The notes: generated by a model from the sequence alone, not told the origin. 64,000 bases of DNA from Natrialba taiwanensis DSM 12281 (GCF_000337595.1 NZ_AOIL01000052.1:128604-192603), one strand, 5' to 3'. Shown: positions 33,278-42,618, counted from the first letter of the stretch. Translations and numbers: made by a program.

Positions 33278-35251
33278 GTGAGTACGCGAACGAGTGCGCT
33301 CGATGCAGTCGTCTTCGGGATCGACATCCAGAGCGGCGACGTGCGCGGCGATGCACCGTCGTACGCGCTAGTCGAGTTCGACGGCGAAACCGTCGCTCGG
33401 GACGTCGTTTCCCACCGAAAACTCAGGCGGCTGATCGACGACGAGGAGCCGGCGATCGTCGCGACGGACAACATGTACGAGCTGGCCGCCGACAAGGACC
33501 AGCTCATCCACCTGCTCGGCTCGTTGCCGACCGGGACGAAACTGGTGCAAGTGACGGGTGCCGAACAGCCCGAGCCGCTCTCTCGCGTCGCGAAACGTCA
33601 CGGCATCCCCTACGGCAAGGAACCGATGAAAGAAGCCGAGGCCGCCGCTCGCCTCGCCGCCCACAACGTCGGCCACGAGGTCTCCGCCTTTACCGACACC
33701 ACGAGCGTCAAGGTCTCACGCGGCCGGTCGACTGGCAGCGGCGGCTGGAGCGAGGACCGCTACACCCGCCGCATCCACGGGGCCGTCAAGCGCCGCGCCC
33801 GCGAGGTCGAATCAGAACTCGAGGACGCGAATCTCGCCTACGAGACTGATATCCGCGAGGCCTACGGCGGCTACGCGAACGCGGTGTTTACCGTCGAAGC
33901 GCGACCGAGCGACATCCCCGTTTCCAGCGCCCGCTCTGGCGACGTTCGGGTCGAAATCGAGCGCGAGCGCCGCGACGGGATCGAGTTCAGGCCGCTGGCA
34001 AAGCGCCGGGATCACGTCATCGTCGGGATCGATCCGGGGACGACGACCGCGGTCGCCATCGTGGGACTGGAGGGCGAGGTGCTGGACGTCTGGAGTTCGC
34101 GCACGAGCGATACCGCCGACGTGATCGAGTGGATCGTCGAGCGGGGGCGACCGATCGTCGTCGGGGCGGACGTGACGCCGATGCCCGAAACGGTCGAGAA
34201 GTTTCGTCGGAGTTTCGACGCCGCGGGCTGGACGCCGGAGTCGGACCTGCCGATCGACGAGAAGCAACATCGCACGCGCGAGCAGCCCTACGACGACGAT
34301 CACCAGCGCGACGCGATGGCGGCCGCCCTGTACGCCGCCGACGCCCACGAGGACCAGTTCGAGCGCATCGCCGACAAACTCCCGCCGGGGATCGACCGCG
34401 GCGAAGTGATCGCCCGCGTCGTCGCCGGCGAGGAGAGCGTCGAAGCCGTCCTCGCGGACCTCGAAGACGACGACGGTGCGGACGAAGCGGCGACCGAGCA
34501 CGAACCTCGCGAACTGACCGAGGACGAACGGCGGATCAAGGACCTAGAACGGCAGGTCGACCGCCTCCAGTCACACGTCGAGACGCTCGAAGGGCGGCTC
34601 GAAGAGCGCGAGGATCGTATCGACGAACTCGAGGACGAACTGAGCGGTGCGCGACGGGCGGAACGCAAGGAAGTCCGCCAGAACCGCGAGGTGACACGAC
34701 ACCGCCGCGAAGCCGAGCGACTCGAGTACGAACGCGACGAGGCCCACGACCGCGTCGACGAACTCGAGGACAAGGTCGAACGGATGAAAGCCCTCTGGAA
34801 ACTCGATCACTCGAATTTCAGCGACGTGTCCGCCGAGAAGGAGGGGCTGGCTCCGGTCAAGGTCGTCGAGAAGTTCACCAAGGGAACGATCCGCAAAGCC
34901 GACGACCAGTACGGCATTGCGATCGACGACGTCGTCTACCTCCGAGACGCGAGCGGTGCCGGGCGCTCGACGGCCGAACTCCTCGCCGAGTTCGAGCCGC
35001 GAGTGATTCTCAAAGACGGCGGGCTCTCGGAGGTCGCAGACGAGATCCTCTTCGACAACCAGATTCCTGTGGGTCCGGCGGGCGACGTGGCCATGCAGGA
35101 AGTCGATGAACTCGCTGTTGCGCGCGAGGAAGACATCGAGGCCGTGATCGACGACTGGCACGACCGGGCCCGCGAACGCCGGCGGGATCGGAAGTCGGCG
35201 ATGGTGGACCAACTCATCAGCGAACACCGTGCGGGCGATAACGAAGTTTAA
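33278..35251 (+). CDS. DUF460 (COG2433) RNase H-fold coiled-coil protein
   Basis: A 657-residue archaeal-specific protein with a GTG start. Residues 1-about 230 contain an RNase H-like part (GIDIQSGD near 15, ATDNMYELA near 62). A second RNase H/RuvC-like motif, VIVGIDPGTTTAVAIV, is at about 247-262, and residues about 405-520 are a long charged coiled coil (LEGRLEEREDRIDELEDEL). A conserved C-terminal globular domain follows (about 535-657). The fold suggests a nuclease or nucleic-acid-binding role, but no activity is established for the family to my knowledge. An AT-rich ggatttatactcg lies about 30 nt before the start. Separate from vapBC. Confidence 0.88.
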   Translation: MSTRTSALDAVVFGIDIQSGDVRGDAPSYALVEFDGETVARDVVSHRKLRRLIDDEEPAIVATDNMYELAADKDQLIHLLGSLPTGTKLVQVTGAEQPEPLSRVAKRHGIPYGKEPMKEAEAAARLAAHNVGHEVSAFTDTTSVKVSRGRSTGSGGWSEDRYTRRIHGAVKRRAREVESELEDANLAYETDIREAYGGYANAVFTVEARPSDIPVSSARSGDVRVEIERERRDGIEFRPLAKRRDHVIVGIDPGTTTAVAIVGLEGEVLDVWSSRTSDTADVIEWIVERGRPIVVGADVTPMPETVEKFRRSFDAAGWTPESDLPIDEKQHRTREQPYDDDHQRDAMAAALYAADAHEDQFERIADKLPPGIDRGEVIARVVAGEESVEAVLADLEDDDGADEAATEHEPRELTEDERRIKDLERQVDRLQSHVETLEGRLEEREDRIDELEDELSGARRAERKEVRQNREVTRHRREAERLEYERDEAHDRVDELEDKVERMKALWKLDHSNFSDVSAEKEGLAPVKVVEKFTKGTIRKADDQYGIAIDDVVYLRDASGAGRSTAELLAEFEPRVILKDGGLSEVADEILFDNQIPVGPAGDVAMQEVDELAVAREEDIEAVIDDWHDRARERRRDRKSAMVDQLISEHRAGDNEV

Positions 35252-35285
35252 CGACCCCGTGGCCTGTTCTGCCACGCTGAACTCG

Positions 35286-35546
35286 CTACTCGACGGATTT
35301 GATCGGCGAGAGAACCTGTGGAGCATCTTCGAGTTCGACTTCCTCGCCGGGATCACTGACTTCGCTGCCCGGGCCGTTGACGAATAGGGCGTGGCCGATG
35401 AACGCGATGGCGACGAGTCCGAGCCCGATGATGGCAGGAGGGGCAGGGAATGGGAGAGGGGTTGCAAGGCCGAGAATCGCGCTGCTCCCGAGACCCACGC
35501 CGATCGCGAGCAAGATGAGATCGTAGTACTGGAGCGTGCATCCCAT
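35286..35546 (-). CDS. Small membrane protein, two TM segments
   Basis: An 86-residue protein, MGCTLQYYDLILLAIGVGLGSSAILGL, with hydrophobic helices at about 8-28 and 36-57 followed by a short acidic cytoplasmic or extracellular tail (SEVSDPGEEVELEDAPQ). I do not recognise the family with confidence; many haloarchaea carry such two-helix proteins. Convergent with the DUF460 gene. The start at 35546 places the first helix right after a short N-terminus. Confidence 0.7.
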   Translation of the reverse strand: MGCTLQYYDLILLAIGVGLGSSAILGLATPLPFPAPPAIIGLGLVAIAFIGHALFVNGPGSEVSDPGEEVELEDAPQVLSPIKSVE

Positions 35547-35630
35547 ACGAGTTCTAGGCGGTGTGACGACAAAAGGATCGGAGAAATGATATGGACGTTC
35601 GAGCAGCCGACTGGGCGGTTAGCCGAGCGT

Positions 35631-35810
35631 TCAGAACATGCCGAACTGCTTGAGGACGCTCGAAACGAGGGATTTGACGACGAGTCCAAGCCCGGCGAGG
35701 ACGAGCGCGATGCCGACGGCGACCATCCAATTTGCGTACGCGATCACACCGATTCCAGCGAGGAGAACGACGATGCCGACGATACCGAGCAGTCCGAGAT
35801 TTTTCAGCAT
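35631..35810 (-). CDS. Small membrane protein (DUF7470-like)
   Basis: A 59-residue, very hydrophobic protein, MLKNLGLLGIVGIVVLLAGIG and onward, forming two membrane helices (about 5-24 and 29-49) with a short basic/aromatic C-terminus (LKQFGMF). Similar proteins in haloarchaea are, as I recall, labelled DUF7470; function unknown. The in-frame start at 35882 is rejected because the added 24 residues are basic and unlike haloarchaeal sequence, and because they would overlap the promoter of the divergent aIF1A gene. Confidence 0.68.
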   Translation of the reverse strand: MLKNLGLLGIVGIVVLLAGIGVIAYANWMVAVGIALVLAGLGLVVKSLVSSVLKQFGMF

Positions 35811-35923
35811 GTGCTGGCTTGCACAGGCGAGCGAAATAAGCGGCGTGGTTCGGCGTTTGGGCGAGAACGGGTGACGGAGCAAATCGATAAAGGGTTAAAC
35901 CGTTCGAACCCGAATCGTGCTGC

Positions 35924-36214
35924 ATGAGCGACGACGGCGAGGGCGGTCGGAAGAACCTCCGAATGCCTGACGAGGATGAGGTCTTTGCGACCGTCACGAA
36001 TATGCTCGGCGCAAATCGAGTGACAGTACGCTGTGCGGACGGGAAAGAACGGACGGCACGGATTCCCGGGAAGATGCAAAAGCGGATCTGGATTCGGGAA
36101 GACGACGTCGTCCTCGTCGAACCCTGGGATTGGCAGGACGAGAAGGCGGACATCACCTGGCGCTACGAGAAGAGCGACGCGGACCAGTTGCGCCGGGAAG
36201 GCCACATTCAGTAG
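35924..36214 (+). CDS. eif1A: Translation initiation factor aIF1A
   Basis: A 96-residue S1/OB-fold factor that binds the ribosomal A site and promotes scanning/start selection. Diagnostic stretches are [59 protein letters not shown] split over the OB fold (about 14-78) and the short C-terminal helix region ([21 protein letters not shown]). The N-terminal basic tail is short, as in other archaeal aIF1A. A TATA-like cgataaagggtta element lies upstream of the ATG. Expressed alone, divergent from the small membrane protein gene. Confidence 0.96.
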   Translation: MSDDGEGGRKNLRMPDEDEVFATVTNMLGANRVTVRCADGKERTARIPGKMQKRIWIREDDVVLVEPWDWQDEKADITWRYEKSDADQLRREGHIQ

Positions 36215-36652
36215 CTCGGTAGCGCCCTCGGGTTGCATCTCTTCTCGCGCTGACGCTTTGTAGCGAACGAGAGGTCCCACAGCAGTAGCCGTGCGGGCGT
36301 CCGCCGTGACGGCGGACCTTGAAGTCATACTACGCAAAACGGTTCTCTGGCTATCGTTGCGCGTATCGTTTCTGAATGAATATTTAGCCCGATCGGAGCG
36401 TTCCGTATAACGCCCGCTGGTGCTTACTATGGCCAGAATCGATTCCGAATCGATATCAGAAACCGGGGCGGTCTGAGCGATAGTGGTATCCTCCCGTGTT
36501 TGCTTGCGAACCGTCACAGAGTTCACGAGTTCGACGCGGTAGTAACGGTAGCTGTCCTCACTGAACGGCTGCGTTCGCCATCTATGACGTATGATTGGCG
36601 CGATTTAAATAATCCAATAAAATACCGAGGAGAAACTATTTACCGCTGGCTG
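36215..36652. other. Intergenic region between aIF1A and the P450 gene
   Basis: About 440 bp with no supported gene. It contains a very stable hairpin (36299-36317), a second perfect inverted repeat ATCGATTC-C-GAATCGAT (about 36434-36450), and an AT-rich right end (36590-36645) holding the P450 promoter, with ctatttacc at 36636-36644 at TATA spacing. The left part (about 36230-36350) has the look of a mobile-element end, but no transposase or tnpB remnant can be read. Confidence 0.45.
36299..36317. repeat. Perfect 9-bp GC hairpin
   Basis: GTCCGCCGT-G-ACGGCGGAC: nine paired bases around a single-base loop, 85 bp after the aIF1A stop codon. It could be a transcription-termination or mRNA-stability structure, or the subterminal hairpin of a degraded IS200/IS605-type element. 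It lacks the T-run typical of archaeal terminators. Confidence 0.5.
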
Positions 36653-36666
36653 ACTGAACGGTCAGT
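36653..36666 (+). promoter_or_regulatory. TetR-like operator abutting the P450 start
   Basis: ACTGAACGGTCAGT, with five perfect outer base pairs and a central CG, ends at the base before the ATG at 36667. The TATA-like ctatttacc is 8 bp upstream. For a leaderless gene this palindrome covers the transcription start. It strongly resembles operators of TetR/AcrR repressors (ACTGACC-type half sites). No TetR gene is in the window. Confidence 0.6.
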
Positions 36667-37833
36667 ATGGTCGCCGTAGACAATCCCGGTATGAGCCGTC
36701 TGCCGGGCCCGATTGACTCTCCGCAACGGCAATTGAACCCGTATCCGTGGTATCAAGAGATGCGTGAGACCAACCCCGTCCGCTACGACGAGACACGGGG
36801 GTGCTGGGATGTATTCCAGTACGATGATGTCCAGACAGTACTCACTGATTTCGAAACGTTTTCCTCCGAATTCGGGTCCGGGCTGGGCGGGATGAGCAAG
36901 GATAGTGCAGTCGACCTCACGGACACGATGATCAAGCGCAATCCACCAGAGCACGAACGCCTTCGAGGGGTCGTCGACGAATACTTCCAGCCGGGCTATC
37001 TACGCAAGTTTCGCGATGATTTCGAGGAATTGGCTCGCGACCAGCTCGATACGGTCCTCGCGGCTGGAACCGAATTCGACTTCGCCGCAGAGTTTGCAGC
37101 GCCGATTCCGGCAAGCGTTATCGGAGAAATTCTCGGCGTCCCACGGGACAAACGCGAGGTGCTTATAGGCGTCAGACCGGGCGGCGAACACACGCAGGAA
37201 GAACTCAAAGCGTACATTACCGAGTTGGTTCAGAGGCGGAAGGAAAACCCTCGGGACGACATCCTCTCGGAGGTGATTCACGCGACTCCGGACGGGAGGG
37301 AGATGACGCCGGAGGAGATCTATAATTTCTGTGCGTTGCTGTTGCTCGCTGGGAGCCACACGACGATCACCCTCCTGACGAATGCGCTCTGGATGTTTAC
37401 GAAACACGACCTCATCGCAGACATTCAGGCGGGCGTTATCGACCTTGACACTGCGATTGAGGAGGTGTTACGGTACCAACCATCGGTTCATACCGTCGAG
37501 CGGATCGCGTCGACGGACGTTGAAGTCAACGGTACTACCATTCCGGAAGGCGATCAGATCGCTGCATGGGTTGCATCAGCGAACAGAGACCCACAACAGT
37601 TTGACGATCCCGAAACGTTCGATCCGGAACGGTCACCGAACCCCCATATGACGTTCGGCAGGGGAATTCACGTCTGTCTGGGGGCACCGCTCGCTCGACT
37701 CGAAGCGAGAACCGTTCTCCCCGTATTCTTCGACCGTGTCTCCGACGTGAGCTTCGCGACCGACGAACGCGATCCGATCGTCGGGCCGACGCTATACGGA
37801 TTGCAGACGCTCCCTATCTCTGTCCAAACCTGA
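36667..37833 (+). CDS. Cytochrome P450
   Basis: A 388-residue bacterial-type soluble P450 mono-oxygenase. The I-helix oxygen-activation motif is LLLAGSHTT (about 225-233), the K-helix ExxR is EEVLRY (about 264-269) and the haem-binding loop is FGRGIHVCLGAPLARLE with the proximal Cys at about 337. The substrate is unknown; the closest-looking families hydroxylate terpenoids, fatty acids or xenobiotics. No dedicated ferredoxin or reductase gene is adjacent, so redox partners must be shared. A palindrome over the start codon suggests ligand-induced expression. The downstream gene is convergent. Confidence 0.93.
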   Translation: MVAVDNPGMSRLPGPIDSPQRQLNPYPWYQEMRETNPVRYDETRGCWDVFQYDDVQTVLTDFETFSSEFGSGLGGMSKDSAVDLTDTMIKRNPPEHERLRGVVDEYFQPGYLRKFRDDFEELARDQLDTVLAAGTEFDFAAEFAAPIPASVIGEILGVPRDKREVLIGVRPGGEHTQEELKAYITELVQRRKENPRDDILSEVIHATPDGREMTPEEIYNFCALLLLAGSHTTITLLTNALWMFTKHDLIADIQAGVIDLDTAIEEVLRYQPSVHTVERIASTDVEVNGTTIPEGDQIAAWVASANRDPQQFDDPETFDPERSPNPHMTFGRGIHVCLGAPLARLEARTVLPVFFDRVSDVSFATDERDPIVGPTLYGLQTLPISVQT

Positions 37834-37968
37834 TCGTCCTGCTCGCGATTGAACGGCCCCCAACGGTAACGCGAACATGCTAGGCGCTACTGGATCTGAT
37901 GCTGCCGTCGTACCCGGAATACGAGCGAACGAACGCCACACGAGTGCGGATATCGGTTCCGAGACGAC

Positions 37969-39090
37969 CTACAGGCCGGCAGCGTCTTCGATCGCGTCGG
38001 TCAGCGTTCGAACGGACTCCACGTCGTGTTCACCCATGTGGCCGATACGGAACGTCTTCTCGCCGAGTTCGGATCCGTATCCGTTCGAGAAGACCATGTC
38101 GTACTCCTTGGAGACGGTGTCGATGGTTTCGGCCACGTCGATGCCCTGTGTATTCTCGATGCAACTCACCGTCTGCGATTCGTAGCCGTCCTCGGGGAAC
38201 ATCTCGAAGTGCTCGCGGGCCCACTCGCGGGTGTACTCGGCCATCTTGCGGTGGCGCTGGTCGCGCGCGTCGTGGCCTTCCTCGAGCATGTGTTTCATCT
38301 GTTTTCGGTAGGCGAGCATGATCGGAATCGCGGGCGTGGAGTGGGTCTGGCCCTTCCGGTCGTAGTAATCGAGCGAGCGCTGGAAGCCGCCGTACCACGA
38401 CGCCGAGTCGCTCTCGAGTTCGCGATCGTAGGCGTCGTCGCTGACGACGCAGACGCCCAGCCCCGGCGGCATGGCGAAGGCCTTCTGGACCGACGTGAAG
38501 ATGACGTCGATGTTGTGCTCGTCGATGTCGACGTAATCGCCGCCGAGTGAGGAGACGGCGTCGACGATGAAGGACGTGTTCGGATACTCGGCGATGATGT
38601 CGCCGATCTCCTCGATCGGGTTGCGGACGCCGGTCGAGGACTCGTTCATCACGCAGGTAACGGCATCGTACGCTGTGTCGCTCGCTTCGAGCGTCTTGCG
38701 CACGTCCTCGGGTTTGACCGCCTGTCCCCACTCGTACTCGAGCGTGTCGACGTTCTTGCCGAGACGTTCGGCGACGTTGGCCTGGCGCTCGCTGAAACTC
38801 CCGCAGGTCGTCACGAGCACGTTCTCGTCGACGAGGTTCAGGACTGAACTCTCCATGAACTCGGTGCCCGAGCCGGTGAGGATGATGACGTCGTTGTCGG
38901 TGCCGAGGAACTCCTTGGTGTCCTCGACGATGGTCGTATAGAGGTCCGTCATTCGGTCCATTCGGTGGCCGAACATCGGCTCGCACATCGATTCAATAAC
39001 GTCGTCACGTACCTCGGTCGGGCCTGGAATGTACAACGTTTTGTCGGGATAGTCGTCTCTGTATTCGCGTTTCTCGGTCACGGAAACCAC
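37969..39090 (-). CDS. Class V aminotransferase (alanine-glyoxylate/serine-pyruvate type)
   Basis: A 373-residue fold-type I PLP enzyme. The start IPGPTEVRDDVIESM and FGHRMDRMTDLY region, the cofactor Asp177 (FIVDAVSSLGG) and the Schiff-base Lys203 (SVQKAFAMPPG) place it with alanine-glyoxylate/serine-glyoxylate aminotransferases. It may interconvert glyoxylate, pyruvate and serine; phosphoserine aminotransferase activity is a possible alternative in archaea. The start is GTG at 39090; a second in-frame GTG at 39081 (before TEKREY) is an equally good candidate. Convergent with the P450. Confidence 0.9.
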   Translation of the reverse strand: MVSVTEKREYRDDYPDKTLYIPGPTEVRDDVIESMCEPMFGHRMDRMTDLYTTIVEDTKEFLGTDNDVIILTGSGTEFMESSVLNLVDENVLVTTCGSFSERQANVAERLGKNVDTLEYEWGQAVKPEDVRKTLEASDTAYDAVTCVMNESSTGVRNPIEEIGDIIAEYPNTSFIVDAVSSLGGDYVDIDEHNIDVIFTSVQKAFAMPPGLGVCVVSDDAYDRELESDSASWYGGFQRSLDYYDRKGQTHSTPAIPIMLAYRKQMKHMLEEGHDARDQRHRKMAEYTREWAREHFEMFPEDGYESQTVSCIENTQGIDVAETIDTVSKEYDMVFSNGYGSELGEKTFRIGHMGEHDVESVRTLTDAIEDAAGL

Positions 39091-39260
39091 CTGAGTACGG
39101 CTTACTGCGTAGCGAGGCGGTATGGTACTTTTGATGGCGTCTTCTTTTGGCGGTCGGTGGAAGTGCTACTCTCCGATCTCAGGCTCACCGCCGGTTTCTC
39201 ATCTTGTCGATAGCCGATGCGCTCCGAAAGCCGCCGTGCGGTGGTGCTGATGGGTTTTCG

Positions 39261-40322
39261 TCAGTCCCCGTGCGGAGCAACGCGAGTCGAGCGGTCGGTC
39301 TCACTGAGGCCGAGTTCACGATCACGCAGGTAGGCGTTCCCGTCGACGACGATACTGCTATCGTCATCACCGTCATCACCGTCATCGCCGTCGGCAAGCA
39401 GGAGGCGCTGGGGACCGTATCCAACCAGCGGACCGCCGACGCGCCACAGCGTTTCGAGTTTGCAGAGCCCAAAGCCGGTGACGATCAGTGCGAATCCGAG
39501 GACGGTCGTCGCGGTGATCGCTTCGCCGAGGAGCGCCCAGCCGACGAGTGCGGCAATGACTGGCGTCGCGTAGTTGACGAGGCTGAGTTCGGTCGCGCCG
39601 ACGCGATCGAGAAGCAGGAAGTACGCGAGAAAGCCGCCGGCCGTGGAGACGACGCCGAGGTAGAGGAGTGCGCTCAGGGTCGCCGACGGAAGCGAGACTG
39701 TCGCGAGTTGCTCGCCGGGATGGAAGGCGCTCAAGCCGTGCAACAGGCCGGCACCGACGACCATCGCCCAGGCTTGTACCGAGATCGTCGGGAGCGTTTC
39801 CTCGAGTCGTTCGAACAGAACGGACCCGAGTGCAAACACCGTGGCCGCGATGAACAGCAGTGCGACGCCGAGGATTTGTCCGTCAAGGGAGCCGCCGGGA
39901 ACAGCGATAACGACGATACCGACGAGGCCGACGAGGAGACCGGCGACAGCAGGTGCGCGGAACCGCTGATTCGGGAGCAAGAGGAGCGCAAGCGGCGGTG
40001 TAACGATCGGGGTGAGACTCAGCACGATCGCGGAGACGGCACTCGAGACGTACGACTGCCCGAGAAACAGGAACGCGAAGTGCCCGCCGACGAGCAGGCC
40101 GCCGGAGACGGCGATAGCGAGCCAATCGGTTTTCGTCTCGGGTCGCCACTCGAGTTCGCGAACGACGACCAGGCCGGCAAAGAGCACGGCGGCGATATCG
40201 AAGCGAAGTGCAGCGAACAGGATCGGGGGAAGCGTCGTCAGTCCGATTTCGATCGCACTGAACGCGCTGCCCCAGGCGAATGCGAGGGCAACGAAGAGAA
40301 CCCCGGTTCGATGGAGAATCAT
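39261..40322 (-). CDS. EamA/DMT-family transporter
   Basis: A 353-residue permease of the drug/metabolite transporter superfamily with ten membrane helices in two EamA repeats (about 3-135 and 145-285); GSAFSAIEIGL near residue 17 and SLTPIVTPPLALLLL near 95 are typical. It could export amino acids or other small metabolites. The tail after residue 300 is cytoplasmic and contains GDDGDDGDDD, encoded by a short triplet-type repeat at 39361-39395. The start at 40322 (MILHRTGVLFVALAFAWGSAFS) is preferred; 27 upstream codons are unlike the family. Confidence 0.9.
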   Translation of the reverse strand: MILHRTGVLFVALAFAWGSAFSAIEIGLTTLPPILFAALRFDIAAVLFAGLVVVRELEWRPETKTDWLAIAVSGGLLVGGHFAFLFLGQSYVSSAVSAIVLSLTPIVTPPLALLLLPNQRFRAPAVAGLLVGLVGIVVIAVPGGSLDGQILGVALLFIAATVFALGSVLFERLEETLPTISVQAWAMVVGAGLLHGLSAFHPGEQLATVSLPSATLSALLYLGVVSTAGGFLAYFLLLDRVGATELSLVNYATPVIAALVGWALLGEAITATTVLGFALIVTGFGLCKLETLWRVGGPLVGYGPQRLLLADGDDGDDGDDDSSIVVDGNAYLRDRELGLSETDRSTRVAPHGD

Positions 40323-40500
40323 TTTCGAAAGAAAGGTGCCGGGACTACTTTTGTATTCGTATTTCGGCGCGTTAGTGTCTCTCGGTGCCAAATTCGCCGA
40401 CATGTGGTATCACAAATCACGGTATCGACGCGCGTAGAGAGCGGACGCTATTCGGTCAAGAGGCGTTAAAAGAATAGGGAATGAAAAGACGACAGCAGCG

Positions 40501-41064
40501 TTACTCTTCGCTTTCGTTGCCGTTACCGGTACTCTCGTTACCGTTACCGGATTCGTCACCGTTGCCGCCACTCGAGGGTTCTACCTGAATCGTACCGCGC
40601 ATCGAATCTTCGTGTGGCCGGCAGACGTACTCTTTCATCTCGCTCGTTACTTCGTCGATTTCGAGCGTCTGCGTCTCGCCTTGCTCGTTCATCTGGTCGG
40701 TCGAGAGGTCGTCGTTGACGGGTTCGTCGCTATCGTCGACGATTTCCATATTGTGATTCGCACCGTCGTCGTTCAGCCACGTGATCTCGTAGGACTGGCC
40801 CTCGTAGAGCACGATGGTCGGGTTAGTCTCGCCTTCGATCGGGCTCGGGGCGTCACCGTGCCAGCCACCGGTGTCGCCGGTGAACTCGATCGTTTCGACG
40901 TCTTCCCACTCGGCCGGGTCGACTTCGCCGCCGTTTTCGCCGCCGTTCTCGCCGCCGTTTTCTTCGTCCGTATCGTCGCTGCAACCAGCGACAAGTGCGG
41001 TCGTAGCCGCGGCACCCGTGATCTTCATCGCAGTCCGCCGTGAAATCGGGTTGTTTCGACTCAT
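40501..41064 (-). CDS. Halocyanin-like blue copper lipoprotein
   Basis: A 187-residue exported cupredoxin. A twin-arginine and lipobox N-terminus (SRRTAMKITG... VAGC, lipid on Cys28) is followed by an acidic, Gly-rich linker (DEENGGENGGENGGE), then a cupredoxin domain (about 50-165). The type 1 copper ligands are His104 (GANHNMEI), Cys148, His151 and Met155 (VCRPHEDSM). The C-terminus is a low-complexity Gly/Asn/Glu stretch. It should act as a membrane-anchored periplasm-side electron carrier in respiration. The start at 41064 gives the Tat signal; 23 upstream in-frame codons are rejected. Confidence 0.9.
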   Translation of the reverse strand: MSRNNPISRRTAMKITGAAATTALVAGCSDDTDEENGGENGGENGGEVDPAEWEDVETIEFTGDTGGWHGDAPSPIEGETNPTIVLYEGQSYEITWLNDDGANHNMEIVDDSDEPVNDDLSTDQMNEQGETQTLEIDEVTSEMKEYVCRPHEDSMRGTIQVEPSSGGNGDESGNGNESTGNGNESEE

Positions 41065-41460
41065 CAACTGAGCATTACAGACGGATACATAAAAATCACC
41101 ATCTTCTTCCCCCACAGTGTCATGCGATTTCACACCACGGGGGAGATCTGGGGTAATATTCTATTACTTGTTGAAATAGTCGAAAAATACTATATTTACG
41201 ACGAAACCACGACTGTTTCTGAAATATTCACTCCTCATTCGGGTTATTCAAACCTGTCGCCAAATCCGGTCGCAGCAACCGAACAGGTTCGGCTGCGGGG
41301 AAAAGTCGACAACATATATCATATCTTACTATGTCTGGGGCGGTAAAACAACCGTCAACACCGGTGGTCGAATCACTCCCGACGGGTTCCGATCGGGTCG
41401 CTTTGCAAGCGCTCACGCGAACCCGTCGATGAAAAACGGTTCGGCTCTTCCGTTCGGCGA
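41065..41460. other. AT-rich intergenic region with a hairpin
   Basis: About 396 bp, AT-rich at 41140-41250 and 41310-41330. It contains the cupredoxin promoter on the left (ttacagacggatacataaaaat near 41072-41093, read leftward). A perfect CCGAAC-AG-GTTCGG repeat (41279-41292), extended by flanking GCAG/CTGC, could form a hairpin. The 74-codon plus-strand frame at 41122 has atypical composition and is not supported as a gene. Confidence 0.45.
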
Positions 41461-42555
41461 CTACTTCTCGAAGTCGTCTTCGAACCGGAAGGTCCCGTCG
41501 CGCTGGACGACTTCGCCGTCGACCTCGATGAACGAGTTCTCGCTCATGTCGACGATCATGTCGACGTGGGCGGCGCTGTCGTTTTGCTCGTTGCCCTCGC
41601 CGACGGTGTCGTCGTAGGCCCGTCCGACGGCCATGTGGACCGTATCGCCCATCTTCTCGTCAAAGAGCATGTTGTACGTGAACCGGTCGATGTCTCGATT
41701 CATGCCGATGCCGAGTTCACCGAGCCGGCGCGAGCCCGCGTCGGTGTTCAGCACCTCGGTCAGGATTTCTTCGTTTTTCGCCGCCGAGTGCGAGACGACT
41801 TCGCCCTCGCTGAACTCGAGGTACACGTCGGTGATTTCCCGGCCCTGATGGTAGAGCGGCATATCGAACAGGACCTCGCCCTCCACGCTGTCGGGTTGTG
41901 GGGCGGTGAAGACCTCGCCGCCGGGGAGGTTGTGCTCGCCGTGGTCGTTGATCGTCGGGTTGTCGTTGACGGACATCGTCACATCCGTCGTGTCGCCGCT
42001 GACGATGCGGACTTCGTCGGCGGGATCGAGGATCTCGACCATGTTCGCCTGGTGGGCGCGCTGTTCGTCCCAGTCCTTGTTGACGGCGTCCCAGACGAAG
42101 TTCTCGTAGCCCTCGGTGCTCATCTCGGCGAGCTGGGCGTTCGCGGGCGCGGGGTACTGGGTCAGACACCAGCGCGTCGAGAGTCGTTCCTCGAGAATCG
42201 GCCCGTGGGCTTGCTGGTAGGCCGAGCTGGTTTCGGGGTCGACGTCGCTCGTCTGGGTGACGTTGTCGCTCGCTCGGATAGCGATGTAGACGTCCGTGTT
42301 CTCGATGAGCGCGAGTTCGTGTTGGGGCGTCTCAAACTCGCCGTCGCTGGCGCGCAGGAACGCACGCTGCTGGCGCTTGCCGGTGCGCTGGCTCGTCGAG
42401 ACCGGATTCGCCCCTTTCTCCCCGATGACTTCGTAGAGTGCGACGACGAGGTCCTCGGCGACGGGATGGGCGTCGATGATGACGTTGTCCCCTTCTTGGA
42501 GATCGACCGAATGATTCGCGATAATCTCGGCATGGTTTCGGATTCGCGGGTCCAT
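41461..42555 (-). CDS. M29-family (thermophilic-type) metallo-aminopeptidase
   Basis: A 364-residue dinuclear metallopeptidase of family M29 (aminopeptidase T/S/II). All metal and catalytic residues are found with conserved spacing: Glu214 (GGEVFTAP), Glu280 (LGELGIG), His307 (TVHMAVG), Tyr314, His330 and Asp332 (AAHVDMIVDM). It removes N-terminal residues from peptides in the cytoplasm, which fits amino-acid recycling beside the aminotransferase genes. The start at 42555 (MDPRIRNHAEIIANHSV) matches the family N-terminus; 21 in-frame codons upstream are not conserved. Confidence 0.93.
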   Translation of the reverse strand: MDPRIRNHAEIIANHSVDLQEGDNVIIDAHPVAEDLVVALYEVIGEKGANPVSTSQRTGKRQQRAFLRASDGEFETPQHELALIENTDVYIAIRASDNVTQTSDVDPETSSAYQQAHGPILEERLSTRWCLTQYPAPANAQLAEMSTEGYENFVWDAVNKDWDEQRAHQANMVEILDPADEVRIVSGDTTDVTMSVNDNPTINDHGEHNLPGGEVFTAPQPDSVEGEVLFDMPLYHQGREITDVYLEFSEGEVVSHSAAKNEEILTEVLNTDAGSRRLGELGIGMNRDIDRFTYNMLFDEKMGDTVHMAVGRAYDDTVGEGNEQNDSAAHVDMIVDMSENSFIEVDGEVVQRDGTFRFEDDFEK

Positions 42556-42618
42556 ACTGGAGATGTATTTGTAGTGTTGGGATACCATTTTCGAATCGAA
42601 AGCCTTCGCTGGTCCCAC

